Positions 25,835 through 35,191 of a stretch of DNA of 64,000 nucleotides are shown here, one piece after another. Each line of letters begins with the position of its first letter. Position 1 is the first letter of the stretch. This DNA is from Alkalidesulfovibrio alkalitolerans DSM 16529 (GTDB taxonomy: Bacteria; Desulfobacterota; Desulfovibrionia; Desulfovibrionales; Desulfovibrionaceae): assembly GCF_000422245.1 (NCBI RefSeq), contig NZ_ATHI01000026.1:62001-126000 (forward strand). Reading direction: 5' to 3'. Under the pieces are notes generated by a model. That model was not told where the DNA came from, made no database searches, and saw only the letters and a program-made list of their open reading frames with translations. Made by a program: the position numbers and the translations under genes.

Positions 25835-26977
25835 CTAGACTCCCACCATGCTGAAGAACGAGGCGAAGAAGGCGTTGAACACGATTATCCAGAAGATAGA
25901 CTCGACCACGGACTGGGTGGTGCGCTCGCCAACCGAGGCCGAGGAGCCGCTGACCTCGAAGCCTTCGAAACAGCCGATGACCGCGATGACCAGGGCGTAG
26001 AAGGGAGCCTTGATGAGGCCCACCCAGAAGTGCCAGGGCCAGGTCAGGGCCCGGAAGCGCTCCAGGAATTCCGCCGGGCTTATGTCCAGGTACAGCCAGC
26101 ACATCAGTCCGCCGCCGACGATGCCCATCATGTCCGCGAGGAAGGTCAGCAGCGGCAGGGTCACGAGCAGGGCCAGACAGCGCGGCAGAACGAGCATTTC
26201 CATGGGGTCGAGGCCCATGGCGCGCATGGCGTCCACCTCTTGGTTGACCTTCATGGAGCCGATCTGGGCCGTGAAGGCGCTGCCCGAGCGTCCGGCCACG
26301 ATGATCGCCGTGAGCAGCACGCCCATCTCGCGGAAGACCGCGATTTCCAGAAGGTTCACCGCGAAGACCTGGGCTCCGAAGCGTTCGAGCTGCTGCGCGC
26401 CCACGAAGACCATGACCGTGCCGATGAGAAACGAGAGCAGGGCCACGATGGGCACGGCGTTGATTCCGGTGGTCTCCATGTGGTGCACGGCCGAGGTCAG
26501 CCTGAGCCGTGCGGGGCGCGCCAGGGTGCGGCCCAGGGTCTTGAGCAGCAGGCCGAAGAAGCCCACTTGGCGCAAGGTGTGGCGCACCCCGGCGGTGAGT
26601 TCCCGGCCGGAGCGGTCGAGCATTTCGAGGATGTACAGGCGAGGCGTTGGCGCGGGCGGCGGCCCTGGCGAGGCATGAGCCACGCGCGCGAGCACGAGGT
26701 CGTGTTCGGGACTGGCCGTGAGCATGCGCACGTCCTTGCCCCTGGACATCCATTCGTCGCGCAGGCGCACCGCAAGCCAGGCCCCGGCGGAGTCCAGGCG
26801 CGAAACGCCCGTAAGGTCGAACACCACCTGTTCAGCGCTCGGCGCGGCGAGCGCGGCGAGTTCACGCTCCAGGGCTCCCAGGCGGGCCACGGTCCAGTCG
26901 CCCGCGAGGACGAGGCGCGCCTCGGCGTGAGGACGATCGCCGGGCGTCAGAAGGAAGGAGGGGGAAGGCCCGCCCAT
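25835..26977 (-). CDS. mlaE: MCE transporter permease, MlaE-like, with N-terminal STAS domain
   Basis: An inner-membrane permease of 380 residues. Residues 15-110 form a STAS-like domain (VVFDLTGVSRLDSAGAWLAV), a function supplied by separate MlaB in E. coli. About 130-380 are the MlaE permease with the signature segments EIAVFREMGVLLTAIIVAGR, SGSAFTAQIGSMKVNQEVDA and MRAMGLDPMEMLVLPR. The start at 26977 has GGAGGG just upstream and is preferred to the longer frame to 27076. It heads the mlaE-mlaF-mlaD-lipoprotein operon. No MlaC-like gene is seen. Confidence 0.9.
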   Translation of the reverse strand: MGGPSPSFLLTPGDRPHAEARLVLAGDWTVARLGALERELAALAAPSAEQVVFDLTGVSRLDSAGAWLAVRLRDEWMSRGKDVRMLTASPEHDLVLARVAHASPGPPPAPTPRLYILEMLDRSGRELTAGVRHTLRQVGFFGLLLKTLGRTLARPARLRLTSAVHHMETTGINAVPIVALLSFLIGTVMVFVGAQQLERFGAQVFAVNLLEIAVFREMGVLLTAIIVAGRSGSAFTAQIGSMKVNQEVDAMRAMGLDPMEMLVLPRCLALLVTLPLLTFLADMMGIVGGGLMCWLYLDISPAEFLERFRALTWPWHFWVGLIKAPFYALVIAVIGCFEGFEVSGSSASVGERTTQSVVESIFWIIVFNAFFASFFSMVGV

Positions 26978-27289
26978 CACGACCCTCCGAGAGCATGGGG
27001 CAGGCGCAAGGCGCGCGAAAGGCCCGGACCCGACGCGCGCCTCACATGCGCGAAGGGTCGAAGCTTTTGCGGCCATGCGGTGGATGGGGCTCTCTCGGCA
27101 GCCAGTTGGCGCTCCATCGTTTCTCTCTACATGCGCACGGGTTTGGGGGCAAGGCGCGGAAAGAAGGGGCGAGAAAAGATACCCCCCTCCTTGTCAGGTT
27201 GCGCCGGTAACGATAAGAAATGCATGATCGTCATTCCAGAAGCCGTGGACCCGCTCGTGGCGTGAGAGGGTGCGGCGTGCGGAGGTTTT
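26978..27289. other. Divergent intergenic region, no gene recognised
   Basis: This 312-bp region separates the MCE operon (minus) from a histidine kinase (plus). It should hold both promoters. I could not identify convincing -35/-10 pairs, a sigma-54 site or a riboswitch, and no small ORF with a good ribosome-binding site. Confidence 0.5.
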
Positions 27290-28498
27290 GTGAGCGAGCT
27301 TGAGCGCCTGGGGACTCCGGCGAAATTGGACTGCCCAAGCGGGGCGGATTGCGCGACGTGTCCGGGGTGTCCGCGTCAGGTGCGCCAGCTCGACGAGGCT
27401 GCCCGAGCCGGGCGGCTCGGACTCTGGGAATACGACGCAGCGCTTGGGCGGGTCATCCTCGGGGCGGGCATGACCTTGGTCCTCGATCTTCCTCCCGACG
27501 CCAAGTCCCTTGATCTCAATGAGTTCGCTGCGCTCATCCATCCGGCCGACCGCAGTCCGGTCATGGCCGAACTGGAAGATGCCCTGCGAGGTGCGACGCC
27601 GCGCTTCGAGGCTGTGTTCCGGATTCTTCGCGGAGGGGAAGAGCCGCGCCACGTGGCCTTCTCCGGCTCGCCCGCCGTCGCGGACAGCCGCGTGCTCGCT
27701 TTTTCGGGAACCTGCGTGGACATGGACAGTCGGGTACGGGCCGAGTCCGCGCTGCGCGAGGCGCGGGAGGCGGCTGCGAGGGCCGAGAAGGCGCGCGACG
27801 AGTTTTTGGCCAACGCCAGTCACGAGCTGCGCACGCCCCTGCACGGCATCGTCGGCATGCTCCAGATGTCCCAGGACGCCAGGTCGCTCGACGAGGCGCG
27901 CGAGCTCGTGGGGCTTGCGCAGCAGGCGGCACGGCAGATGCAGCAGATCGTGAGCCGTCTGCTCGACCTGGCGCAGGTGCAAGCCAGGCCGCCGTCGGGC
28001 CAGTGTATCGAGTTCTCTCCGGCGAGCCTGCTTTCGGACATCGCCCGGAACGTGGCCGAGCGGTGCGCGGCCAAGGGGCTTTCCTTCGACGTGCGGCTGG
28101 ACGAATCGCTGCCGCCGGTGCTCGCGGGCGACGCTCACGGCATTGACAGAATCGTGCGCCACCTGCTGGACAACGCCGAGCGCTTCACCAGCGCGGGAGG
28201 CGTCAGGCTCGAAGTCTCCATGCACGGCCATGGAGGGGACGAGGCCGCGAACCTCCTGGTCGTCGTCTCCGACACGGGGCCGGGCATAGACTCCGGGCGC
28301 GTGGAGCAGATATTCGAACCCTTCGTGCTCGGCGAGGACGTGCTGACCAAGAGCGGCTCCGGCCTTGGCCTCGGTCTTTCCCTGGCCCGCCGCCTGTCCG
28401 AGAACATGGGCGGCCGCCTGTGGTGCGAAAGCGCGCCGGGCGAGGGCTCCACATTCTTCCTGCTCGCGCCCGTGCGCCGCGCCTCCTGCGGGGTGTAG
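27290..28498 (+). CDS. Soluble PAS-type histidine kinase with N-terminal cysteine cluster
   Basis: The kinase has 402 residues and no membrane segment. Near the N-terminus is C-x5-C-x2-C-x2-C (Cys15, 21, 24, 27). A PAS-like region covers about 30-150 (GRLGLWEYDAALGRVIL, FSGTCVDMDSRVRAE). HisKA has SHELRTP with His178; the ATPase domain has DNAERF, DTGPGID and GSGLGLGLSLARRL. The GTG start has GGAGG 5 nt upstream. No partner regulator is adjacent. The TAG stop abuts repeat copy D. The cysteines could bind a metal or iron-sulfur cluster, which is inference. Confidence 0.85.
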   Translation: MSELERLGTPAKLDCPSGADCATCPGCPRQVRQLDEAARAGRLGLWEYDAALGRVILGAGMTLVLDLPPDAKSLDLNEFAALIHPADRSPVMAELEDALRGATPRFEAVFRILRGGEEPRHVAFSGSPAVADSRVLAFSGTCVDMDSRVRAESALREAREAAARAEKARDEFLANASHELRTPLHGIVGMLQMSQDARSLDEARELVGLAQQAARQMQQIVSRLLDLAQVQARPPSGQCIEFSPASLLSDIARNVAERCAAKGLSFDVRLDESLPPVLAGDAHGIDRIVRHLLDNAERFTSAGGVRLEVSMHGHGGDEAANLLVVVSDTGPGIDSGRVEQIFEPFVLGEDVLTKSGSGLGLGLSLARRLSENMGGRLWCESAPGEGSTFFLLAPVRRASCGV

Positions 28499-28580
28499 CA
28501 GACCGTCCCCAAAGCGCCTCTGCCGCGTTGCTGCGGAAAGTTCAACACGCCTTGCATCTGACGCCTTTGGAACGGTCTGC
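28498..28580 (+). repeat. Palindromic 3'-end element, copy D (apical stems deleted)
   Basis: An 83-bp element whose first base is the last base of the kinase TAG stop. Arms GCAGACCGT and ACGGTCTGC pair perfectly, followed by CAAAG/CTTTG. Both unpaired conserved segments are kept: CTCTGCCGCGTTGC on the left and CGCCTTGCATCTG on the right. The middle and apical stems are replaced by a short AAAGTTCAAC loop. Confidence 0.85.
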
Positions 28581-28606
28581 GATACGGATTTCAGCGATTT
28601 GTCAGG

Positions 28607-28849
28607 CTACCAGAATCGCCACCACGGCCGGGCGGGCTTTGCGCCGCCCGCCAATTCCTCCGAAACGGCGGCGAAGGTGCGCTCGTCGAAAACGTGGCCG
28701 AACTCGCGGCCGAGCCCCACCACGTCGCGCAGCCACGCGGTGCGACCCCGCGAAGGGTCCAGGGCCTCGAAGGCGGCCCGAAGCCTCGGCTCGCGGGAAA
28801 GGTCGTCGTAAAAGGCCTTCACGGCCTCGCGCATGGAAGCGGCGTTCAT
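28607..28849 (-). CDS. Nif11-like small protein with GG motif and Trp-rich tail
   Basis: An 80-residue protein resembling Nif11 domains: MREAVKAFYDDLSREPRLRA near the start, then GREFGHVFDERTFAAVSEEL. It ends in a Gly-Gly followed by the 11-residue tail AKPARPWWRFW. In Nif11-derived RiPP precursors a leader of this kind ends at GG before the core. Here the tail lacks Cys, Ser and Thr, and no lanthionine, radical-SAM or protease/transport gene is adjacent, so a peptide precursor role is only a possibility. GGGAGA lies 6 nt before the ATG. It is monocistronic and divergent from cca. Confidence 0.65.
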   Translation of the reverse strand: MNAASMREAVKAFYDDLSREPRLRAAFEALDPSRGRTAWLRDVVGLGREFGHVFDERTFAAVSEELAGGAKPARPWWRFW

Positions 28850-28927
28850 GGCGTTTCTCCCGTCTTTGCCGTAGGGTGCGCCTATGTGGCGTTTGGCAAA
28901 GGTCAGTCAATATTACTGGACCATGGC

Positions 28928-29938
28928 ATGGAAATCTATCTCGTTGGCGGCGCGGTGCGCGACGAACTCATGGGGCGGCCCAGGGGAGACCGCGATTTCG
29001 TGGTGCTGCACGCCACGGCCGAGGAGTTCGCGGCCGCCCACGAAGGGGCCAGGATCGTCGGTCGCAAGGGCGTGACCTTCATCTGGCGCGGCGAGGAGTA
29101 CACCCTCTCCGAGGCCCCGGACATCGAGGCGGATCTGGCCTGCCGCGACCTGACCGTGAACGCCCTGGCGCGCGACTCTGGGGGGCGGCTGCATGCGCTG
29201 CCGTCCGCACTGGACGACCTTGAGAGGCGCGCGCTTCGGCCCGTGTCGCGCGAAAATTTTCTCGCCGACCCCCTGCGCGTGCTGCGCGCTGCGCGCTTCG
29301 CGGCCTGCCTGCCGGATTTTTCTTCCACGCCGGAACTCGTCTCGGCCATGCGCGCGGCCGCGCCCCTGCTTGGCGAGCCTGCTGCCGAGCGCGCGGGCGT
29401 GGAGTTGCGCAAGGCCTGCGCCTGCCCCGCGCCGCACCGTTTTTTCGATCTGTTGGCCGAGGCCGGGTGCCTCGCGCCCTGGTTCGTGGAGTTCGAGGAA
29501 TCGCCACGCGCGCATGACGCGGCCCGCGCGGCCGAGGCCGTTGCTCATGAGGCGTCGGGCGACCCCCTGACCGTGTGGATGGCCATGTGTCACGTCCTGG
29601 CCCCGGCCCAGGCCGAGGCCCTGGGCGAGCGTCTGATGCTGCCCATCGTCTGGCGCAAGGCGGCCCGCGCGGCCAGCGAGGAGTTGCCGCTTCTCATGCG
29701 ATACGCGGAGCTTTCGGCGCGCGAGAAGGCCGAGCTCCTGCCACGCCTGCACGTGCTGGAGCTTTTCGATCAGGCCGTGGCCGTGGCCCAAACACTCGTT
29801 TTGGGCTTTGAGGCCGGACGGGCGCGCGCGGACAAGGCGGCCGTGCTGGCCGTGCGGCTGCCCGCGCGCGAGCGGGGCAGGGGGGCGGCCTCGGGAGAAT
29901 TGCTCAGGTTCTTGCGCGAGCGGGCCCTGTCGGGTTGA
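28928..29938 (+). CDS. cca: tRNA nucleotidyltransferase / poly(A) polymerase family protein
   Basis: The 336-residue protein belongs to the class II CCA-adding/poly(A) polymerase family. Nucleotidyltransferase motifs are VGGAVRDELMGRPRGDRDF at 6-24 (catalytic Asp pair DRDF), CRDLTVNALARD and DPLRVLRAARFAA (about 113-125). No HD domain is present. CCA-adding is the likeliest role; the A- versus C-adding specificity cannot be read here. The start ATG has only a weak upstream site. Its stop codon forms part of the hairpin at 29936-29956. Confidence 0.85.
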   Translation: MEIYLVGGAVRDELMGRPRGDRDFVVLHATAEEFAAAHEGARIVGRKGVTFIWRGEEYTLSEAPDIEADLACRDLTVNALARDSGGRLHALPSALDDLERRALRPVSRENFLADPLRVLRAARFAACLPDFSSTPELVSAMRAAAPLLGEPAAERAGVELRKACACPAPHRFFDLLAEAGCLAPWFVEFEESPRAHDAARAAEAVAHEASGDPLTVWMAMCHVLAPAQAEALGERLMLPIVWRKAARAASEELPLLMRYAELSAREKAELLPRLHVLELFDQAVAVAQTLVLGFEAGRARADKAAVLAVRLPARERGRGAASGELLRFLRERALSG

Positions 29939-29956
29939 CCGCCTGCCGCGCGGTCA
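29936..29956. terminator. Bidirectional hairpin containing two stop codons
   Basis: TGACCGC (29936-29942) pairs with GCGGTCA (29950-29956) around a 7-nt loop. The outer TGA on the plus strand is the cca stop; the outer TGA on the minus strand is the stop of the convergent P-II gene. The plus strand continues with CGATTTTCTTT, suiting termination of cca. Confidence 0.55.
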
Positions 29957-30307
29957 CGATTTTCTTTCGCGCTCGGGCAAGGGGCAGTTCAGGTGGCAAA
30001 TGCCCGCCACGCCCTTGACCGGCAGCATGAAGGCGATGCCCGTGCCTGGCGTCTCAAGCCTGCCCGCCTCCACGATGGCTTCCAGCACCTGCCTGCTGAT
30101 GCTTTCGTGTACCAGGGTCAGGAGGATCTCCTTTTCCGGTTCGATGGAGATGCCGAAGATGGATTTCATTTCCCGGATGCCCGCGCCCCGGCCGAAGATG
30201 ATGGTTCCCCCCTCGGCCCCGGCCTTGCGCGAGGCCGTGAGAATGGGCTCGGAGAGGCCCTTGTTGACGATGGTCACGATGCAGTCGAAACCTTCGAGCA
30301 AATTCAT
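29954..30307 (-). CDS. P-II-like regulatory protein linked to DUF1538 transporters
   Basis: A 117-residue P-II-fold protein: FDCIVTIVNKGLSEPIL, KAGAEGGTIIFGRGAG (T-loop region), IEPEKEILLTLVHESISRQV and GTGIAFMLPVKGVAG. It lacks the canonical uridylylated tyrosine motif, so it probably senses nucleotides or another ligand without GlnD control. The start overlaps the stop of the upstream DUF1538 gene by ATGA. The trio suggests a membrane transporter gated by a P-II-like subunit. Confidence 0.82.
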   Translation of the reverse strand: MNLLEGFDCIVTIVNKGLSEPILTASRKAGAEGGTIIFGRGAGIREMKSIFGISIEPEKEILLTLVHESISRQVLEAIVEAGRLETPGTGIAFMLPVKGVAGICHLNCPLPERERKS

Positions 30308-31035
30308 GGGGTCGTGCTCCTTTTGCGGGAGAGAAACATTCCAAGGATCATGATGGACAGGATCGGGGCCAGGGCCACCAGGGCGATGAGCCCGAAGCCG
30401 TCCAGCACCGGGTTTCGGCCTTCCAGGGCCCCGGCCGCGCCGAGCACCACGGCCATGACGAAGGTCACGGTCATGGGGCCTGTGGCCACGCCGCCCGCGT
30501 CGAAGGCGGCGGCGATGAACTCGGGGGTGGAGAAGCGGGTCATGAGCAGGGCCAGGGCGTAGCCCGGAACCACGAAATAAAGGATGGACAGGCCGAGCAG
30601 GAGTTTGACCATGCCCAAGGCCACGAACAGCCCCACGCCGACGGAAAGCGTCACGAGCACGGGCCGCTGGCCCACCGATCCGCCCGAGGCCTTTTCCATC
30701 TCGATGGCCAGCACGCGCACGGCGGGCTCGGCCGCGGTGGCCGCGAAGCCGAAGAGAAAGCCCAGCGGGACGAGGGCCATGCGCCAGGGGGCTTCGCCGA
30801 TGATCCGGCCGATCTCCGTGCCTGCGGGCAAAAAGCCCTTGGTCACGCCCTGCAGGAAGAGCACGAGCCCGAGGAAGGAGAGCAGCACGCCCTTCAAGAG
30901 CTTGAGCACGTAGGACCGGGGCAGGCGCAGGCTCTTGTACTGCATCCAGGCGAAGAAGCCGACTAGCGGCGTGAAGGCCAGGAGAAGCTCCATGACCACG
31001 TGGCGCATGTCGAGGAAATCGAGCAGCACGTTCAT
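30304..31035 (-). CDS. DUF1538 membrane protein (second subunit)
   Basis: A 243-residue inner-membrane protein with about six or seven hydrophobic helices. The diagnostic segment FIAAAFDAGGVATGPMTVTF lies near residue 175, and TAAEPAVRVLAIEME earlier. It shares both with the preceding gene, so the two are paralogous halves that probably form one transporter. Its start overlaps the stop of the first subunit (ATGA), and its stop overlaps the P-II start. The substrate is unknown; DUF1538 proteins are of undetermined function. Confidence 0.85.
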   Translation of the reverse strand: MNVLLDFLDMRHVVMELLLAFTPLVGFFAWMQYKSLRLPRSYVLKLLKGVLLSFLGLVLFLQGVTKGFLPAGTEIGRIIGEAPWRMALVPLGFLFGFAATAAEPAVRVLAIEMEKASGGSVGQRPVLVTLSVGVGLFVALGMVKLLLGLSILYFVVPGYALALLMTRFSTPEFIAAAFDAGGVATGPMTVTFVMAVVLGAAGALEGRNPVLDGFGLIALVALAPILSIMILGMFLSRKRSTTP

Positions 31036-31727
31036 CCGTAGAACATCCCCAGAAACATGACCCCGATCACCGGGCCGATGGAGGCCAGGCCGATGAGGCC
31101 GAAGCCGTCGCTGAACGAGCTTTTGCCGCCGAGCACGCTGACCGTGCCGAGTCCCAGGGCCAGGATGAAGGGCACCGTGACCGGCCCCGTGGTCACGCCG
31201 CCCGCGTCGAAGGCGATGGGCAGAAAGTCTTCGGGCGTGAGGAAGGACAGGATCAGGATCAAGGCGTAGCCCGCGATGAGGATGCGGGCGATGGGCACCC
31301 CCACGAGGATGCGCAGCACCGCGCCAGCCACGCAGATGCCCACGCTCAGGGCCACCACCCAGATGAGCAGGCCGCGCGAGACCAGCCCCTCGGAGACGAA
31401 GTCCACTTGGTGCGCCAGGACGCGCACGTCCGGCTCGGCCAGGGTGATGACCGTGCCCAGCACGAAAGCCATGGCCAGCAGATAGGCCACGGAGCCGCTC
31501 TTGGGCAATTCCGCGCCGATGGTCTCGCCCATGGGCAAGAGGCCGGACTTGACCCCGATCAGGAAGAGCAGGAGGCCCGAGAAGACGAACAGCGCGCCCA
31601 AAGCGAAGCGGGCGAAGACGTCCCACGGCATGTGCAGCAGCGTGAACTGCAAGAGGCAGATCACGAGGCTTATGGGCAGCACCGCGAGGGTGACTTCGTG
31701 CAGGAGTTCCTTCAATTGTGCGGACAT
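31032..31727 (-). CDS. DUF1538 membrane protein (first subunit)
   Basis: A membrane protein of 231 residues with six or seven helices, paralogous to its downstream neighbour: ITLAEPDVRVLAHQVD matches the neighbour's AAEPAVRVLAIEME, and LPIAFDAGGVTTGPVTVPFI matches its FDAGGVATGP segment. The start is placed at ATG 31727 (MSAQLKELLHEV); a GTG at 31760 would add 11 residues. It heads the three-gene DUF1538-DUF1538-P-II operon. Confidence 0.84.
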   Translation of the reverse strand: MSAQLKELLHEVTLAVLPISLVICLLQFTLLHMPWDVFARFALGALFVFSGLLLFLIGVKSGLLPMGETIGAELPKSGSVAYLLAMAFVLGTVITLAEPDVRVLAHQVDFVSEGLVSRGLLIWVVALSVGICVAGAVLRILVGVPIARILIAGYALILILSFLTPEDFLPIAFDAGGVTTGPVTVPFILALGLGTVSVLGGKSSFSDGFGLIGLASIGPVIGVMFLGMFYG

Positions 31728-32049
31728 GGCGCTTGGGGTTGCTGGTTGTCCAGAAAACACCGTTTAGCACGCCTCGGCCGTCCGTGTCCACCTGCAAACC
31801 CAATGGCGAAGCGCTGTTGCGGGCCGCGGCGATGTCTGTGGCGCGGCCGCCGTGCCCGGGCGCGTTGCGAAAGCTCGCCATTTCCCCTGCAAGAGTTCGT
31901 TGATTCCCGCCCGGCAAGGCGCGCGGGGCGGGCCATCCAGATTCCCCTTTACAATTTGGTCATGAAGCCCTATCCGCTTGACCCCGGCGTTTGAAAACCC
32001 CGGGTGGTCGTGTATAGTCTTGAAAGCCGCAGGGTTCACGGAGGGTCGC
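31728..32049. other. Divergent intergenic region carrying the speA promoter
   Basis: A 322-bp gap between the DUF1538 operon and speA. The right part contains the speA promoter described separately. The left 230 bp contain no ORF with a ribosome-binding site and no recognised structured RNA. Confidence 0.55.
31991..32018 (+). promoter_or_regulatory. Probable sigma-70-type promoter of the polyamine operon
   Basis: TTGAAA at 31991-31996 and TATAGT at 32013-32018 are separated by 16 bp. Transcription would start near 32025, leaving a leader of about 25 nt that contains the GGAGG site of speA. Confidence 0.6.
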
Positions 32050-33969
32050 ATGGTCAAGAAGGACGCGCTGGAGCGCTGGACTGTCGAGCAGTCGGCGGAG
32101 GTCTACGGCATCCGCAACTGGGGCGCGGGCTATTTCGACGTCTCGCGCGAGGGCCACGTGGTCATCACGCCCTTTCTCGACAACAAGAAGGTGCGCGTCT
32201 CCATCCCCAAGATCATCAAGGGCCTGCGCGAGCGCGGCCTGGATATGCCCGTGCTGTTGCGCGTCGAGAACATCCTCGACTCCCAGATTTCGCTTCTGCA
32301 CCACTCCTTCCGCGCGGCCATGGACAAGGTGGGCTACAAGAACGTCTTTCGCGGCGTGTACCCCATCAAGGTCAACCAGCAGGAACAGGTCATTGAGGAG
32401 ATCACGCGCCACGGCGGCAAATACCACCACGGCCTGGAGGCCGGCTCCAAGGCCGAGCTCATCGCGGCCCTGGCCATGCTGCGCGACCCCGAGGCCTGCC
32501 TGATCTGCAACGGCTACAAGGACGAGGAGTTCATCGACCTGGGCCTCTTCGCCCGCAAGATGGGCTACAACATCTTCTTCGTCCTGGAGATGCCCTCCGA
32601 GCTCGAACTGATCCTCGAACGCGCCAAGGCCCTGGGCATCGAGCCCCTGCTCGGCGCGCGCATGAAGCTCGCGGCCAAGGCGGGCGGGCACTGGACCGAA
32701 TCGGGCGGCGACCGCTCCATCTTCGGCCTGGACACGGCGCAGCTCGTGCAGGTGGTGGACAAGCTCAAGTCCGAGAACATGCTCTCGTGCCTTCGTCTCC
32801 TGCACTACCACCTGGGCTCGCAGATCCCCAACATCCGCGACATCCGCACCGCCGTGCTCGAAGCCTGCCGCGTCTACTGCGGCCTGGTGGACGAAGGCGC
32901 GCCCATGGGCTACCTGGACCTGGGCGGTGGCCTGGCCGTGGACTACGACGGCTCGCACACCAACTACGTCAACTCCCGCAACTACACCCTGGACGAGTAC
33001 TGCGCCGACGTGGTCGAGGCGGTCATGGAATCCCTCGACGAAAAGGGTGTGGAGCACCCGGTGATCATCACCGAGTCGGGCCGCGCGCTCGTGGCCTACT
33101 ACTCGGTGCTGCTCTTCAACATCCTGGACACCTCGCGCTTCGAGGCCGCGCCCCTGCCCAAGAAGCTGCCCGAGGACACCCCGACGCTCATCGAGAACCT
33201 TTACATCGCGGCCAAGTCCATGTCCGTGCGCAACGTGCAGGAGAGCCTGAACGACGCGGTCTACTACCGCGACGAGATCAGGGGGTTGTTCCGCCACGGC
33301 CACGTGACGCTGCGCCAGCGCGCCCTGGCCGAGAACGTCTTCTGGCACATGGTCAACCAGGCCGCCGTGCTCCTGCGCCAGCTCAAGCAGGTGCCGCCCG
33401 AGCTCGAAGACCTCGAAGAGGCCATCGCCGACATCTACTACGCCAACATGAGCGTCTTCCAGTCCGTGCCCGACTCCTGGGCCATCGGCCAGGTCTTCCC
33501 CATCATGCCGGTCCACCGCCTGGACGAGATGCCCAGCCGCCGCGCCATCCTGGCCGACATCACCTGCGACTGCGACGGCAAGATCGACCGTTTCATCGAT
33601 CCCCACGGCGTGGCCAAGGTCCTGCCCGTGCACGACCTGAAGGACAACGAGGAGTATTTCCTGGGCGCCTTTTTGGTGGGCGCCTACCAGGAGACGCTTG
33701 GCGACCTGCACAACCTCCTTGGCGACACCAACGTCGTGTCCCTGCGCATCCGCGAGGACGGCAGCTACGACTTTGTGCGCGAGGTGGAGGGCGACACCGT
33801 GGCCGACGTGCTGGCTTACGTGGAGTACAACCCCAAAAAGCTGCACACCAAGTTCCGCGAAACCGCCGAGAAGGCCGTGCGCGAGGGCCGCATCACTGCG
33901 CGCGAACGGCGCGAGATCATGCGCGCTTTCGAGGACGGCATGCGCGGCTATACCTACTTCGAACGCTAG
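32050..33969 (+). CDS. speA: Biosynthetic arginine decarboxylase
   Basis: A PLP enzyme converting arginine to agmatine. The 639 residues match the biosynthetic SpeA family. The PLP lysine is Lys107 in GVYPIKVNQQ; GLEAGSKAELIAAL, LLHYHLGSQIPN and YLDLGGGLAVDYDG are further barrel motifs. The active-site region of the C-terminal domain includes DITCDCDGKIDRFID. GGAGG precedes the ATG. It is the first gene of an operon supplying spermidine through carboxyspermidine. Confidence 0.96.
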   Translation: MVKKDALERWTVEQSAEVYGIRNWGAGYFDVSREGHVVITPFLDNKKVRVSIPKIIKGLRERGLDMPVLLRVENILDSQISLLHHSFRAAMDKVGYKNVFRGVYPIKVNQQEQVIEEITRHGGKYHHGLEAGSKAELIAALAMLRDPEACLICNGYKDEEFIDLGLFARKMGYNIFFVLEMPSELELILERAKALGIEPLLGARMKLAAKAGGHWTESGGDRSIFGLDTAQLVQVVDKLKSENMLSCLRLLHYHLGSQIPNIRDIRTAVLEACRVYCGLVDEGAPMGYLDLGGGLAVDYDGSHTNYVNSRNYTLDEYCADVVEAVMESLDEKGVEHPVIITESGRALVAYYSVLLFNILDTSRFEAAPLPKKLPEDTPTLIENLYIAAKSMSVRNVQESLNDAVYYRDEIRGLFRHGHVTLRQRALAENVFWHMVNQAAVLLRQLKQVPPELEDLEEAIADIYYANMSVFQSVPDSWAIGQVFPIMPVHRLDEMPSRRAILADITCDCDGKIDRFIDPHGVAKVLPVHDLKDNEEYFLGAFLVGAYQETLGDLHNLLGDTNVVSLRIREDGSYDFVREVEGDTVADVLAYVEYNPKKLHTKFRETAEKAVREGRITARERREIMRAFEDGMRGYTYFER

Positions 33970-34006
33970 ACGCATCCCCCGCGCGGGAGAAAAAGGAGGA
34001 CGCACG

Positions 34007-35183
<1,177 letters not shown>

Positions 35184-35191
<8 letters not shown>

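Noticed and set aside
3423-28849. A RiPP system pairing the YcaO enzyme with the Nif11-like protein
   Set aside because: The genes are about 24 kb apart, and the putative core has no Cys, Ser or Thr for azoline formation.
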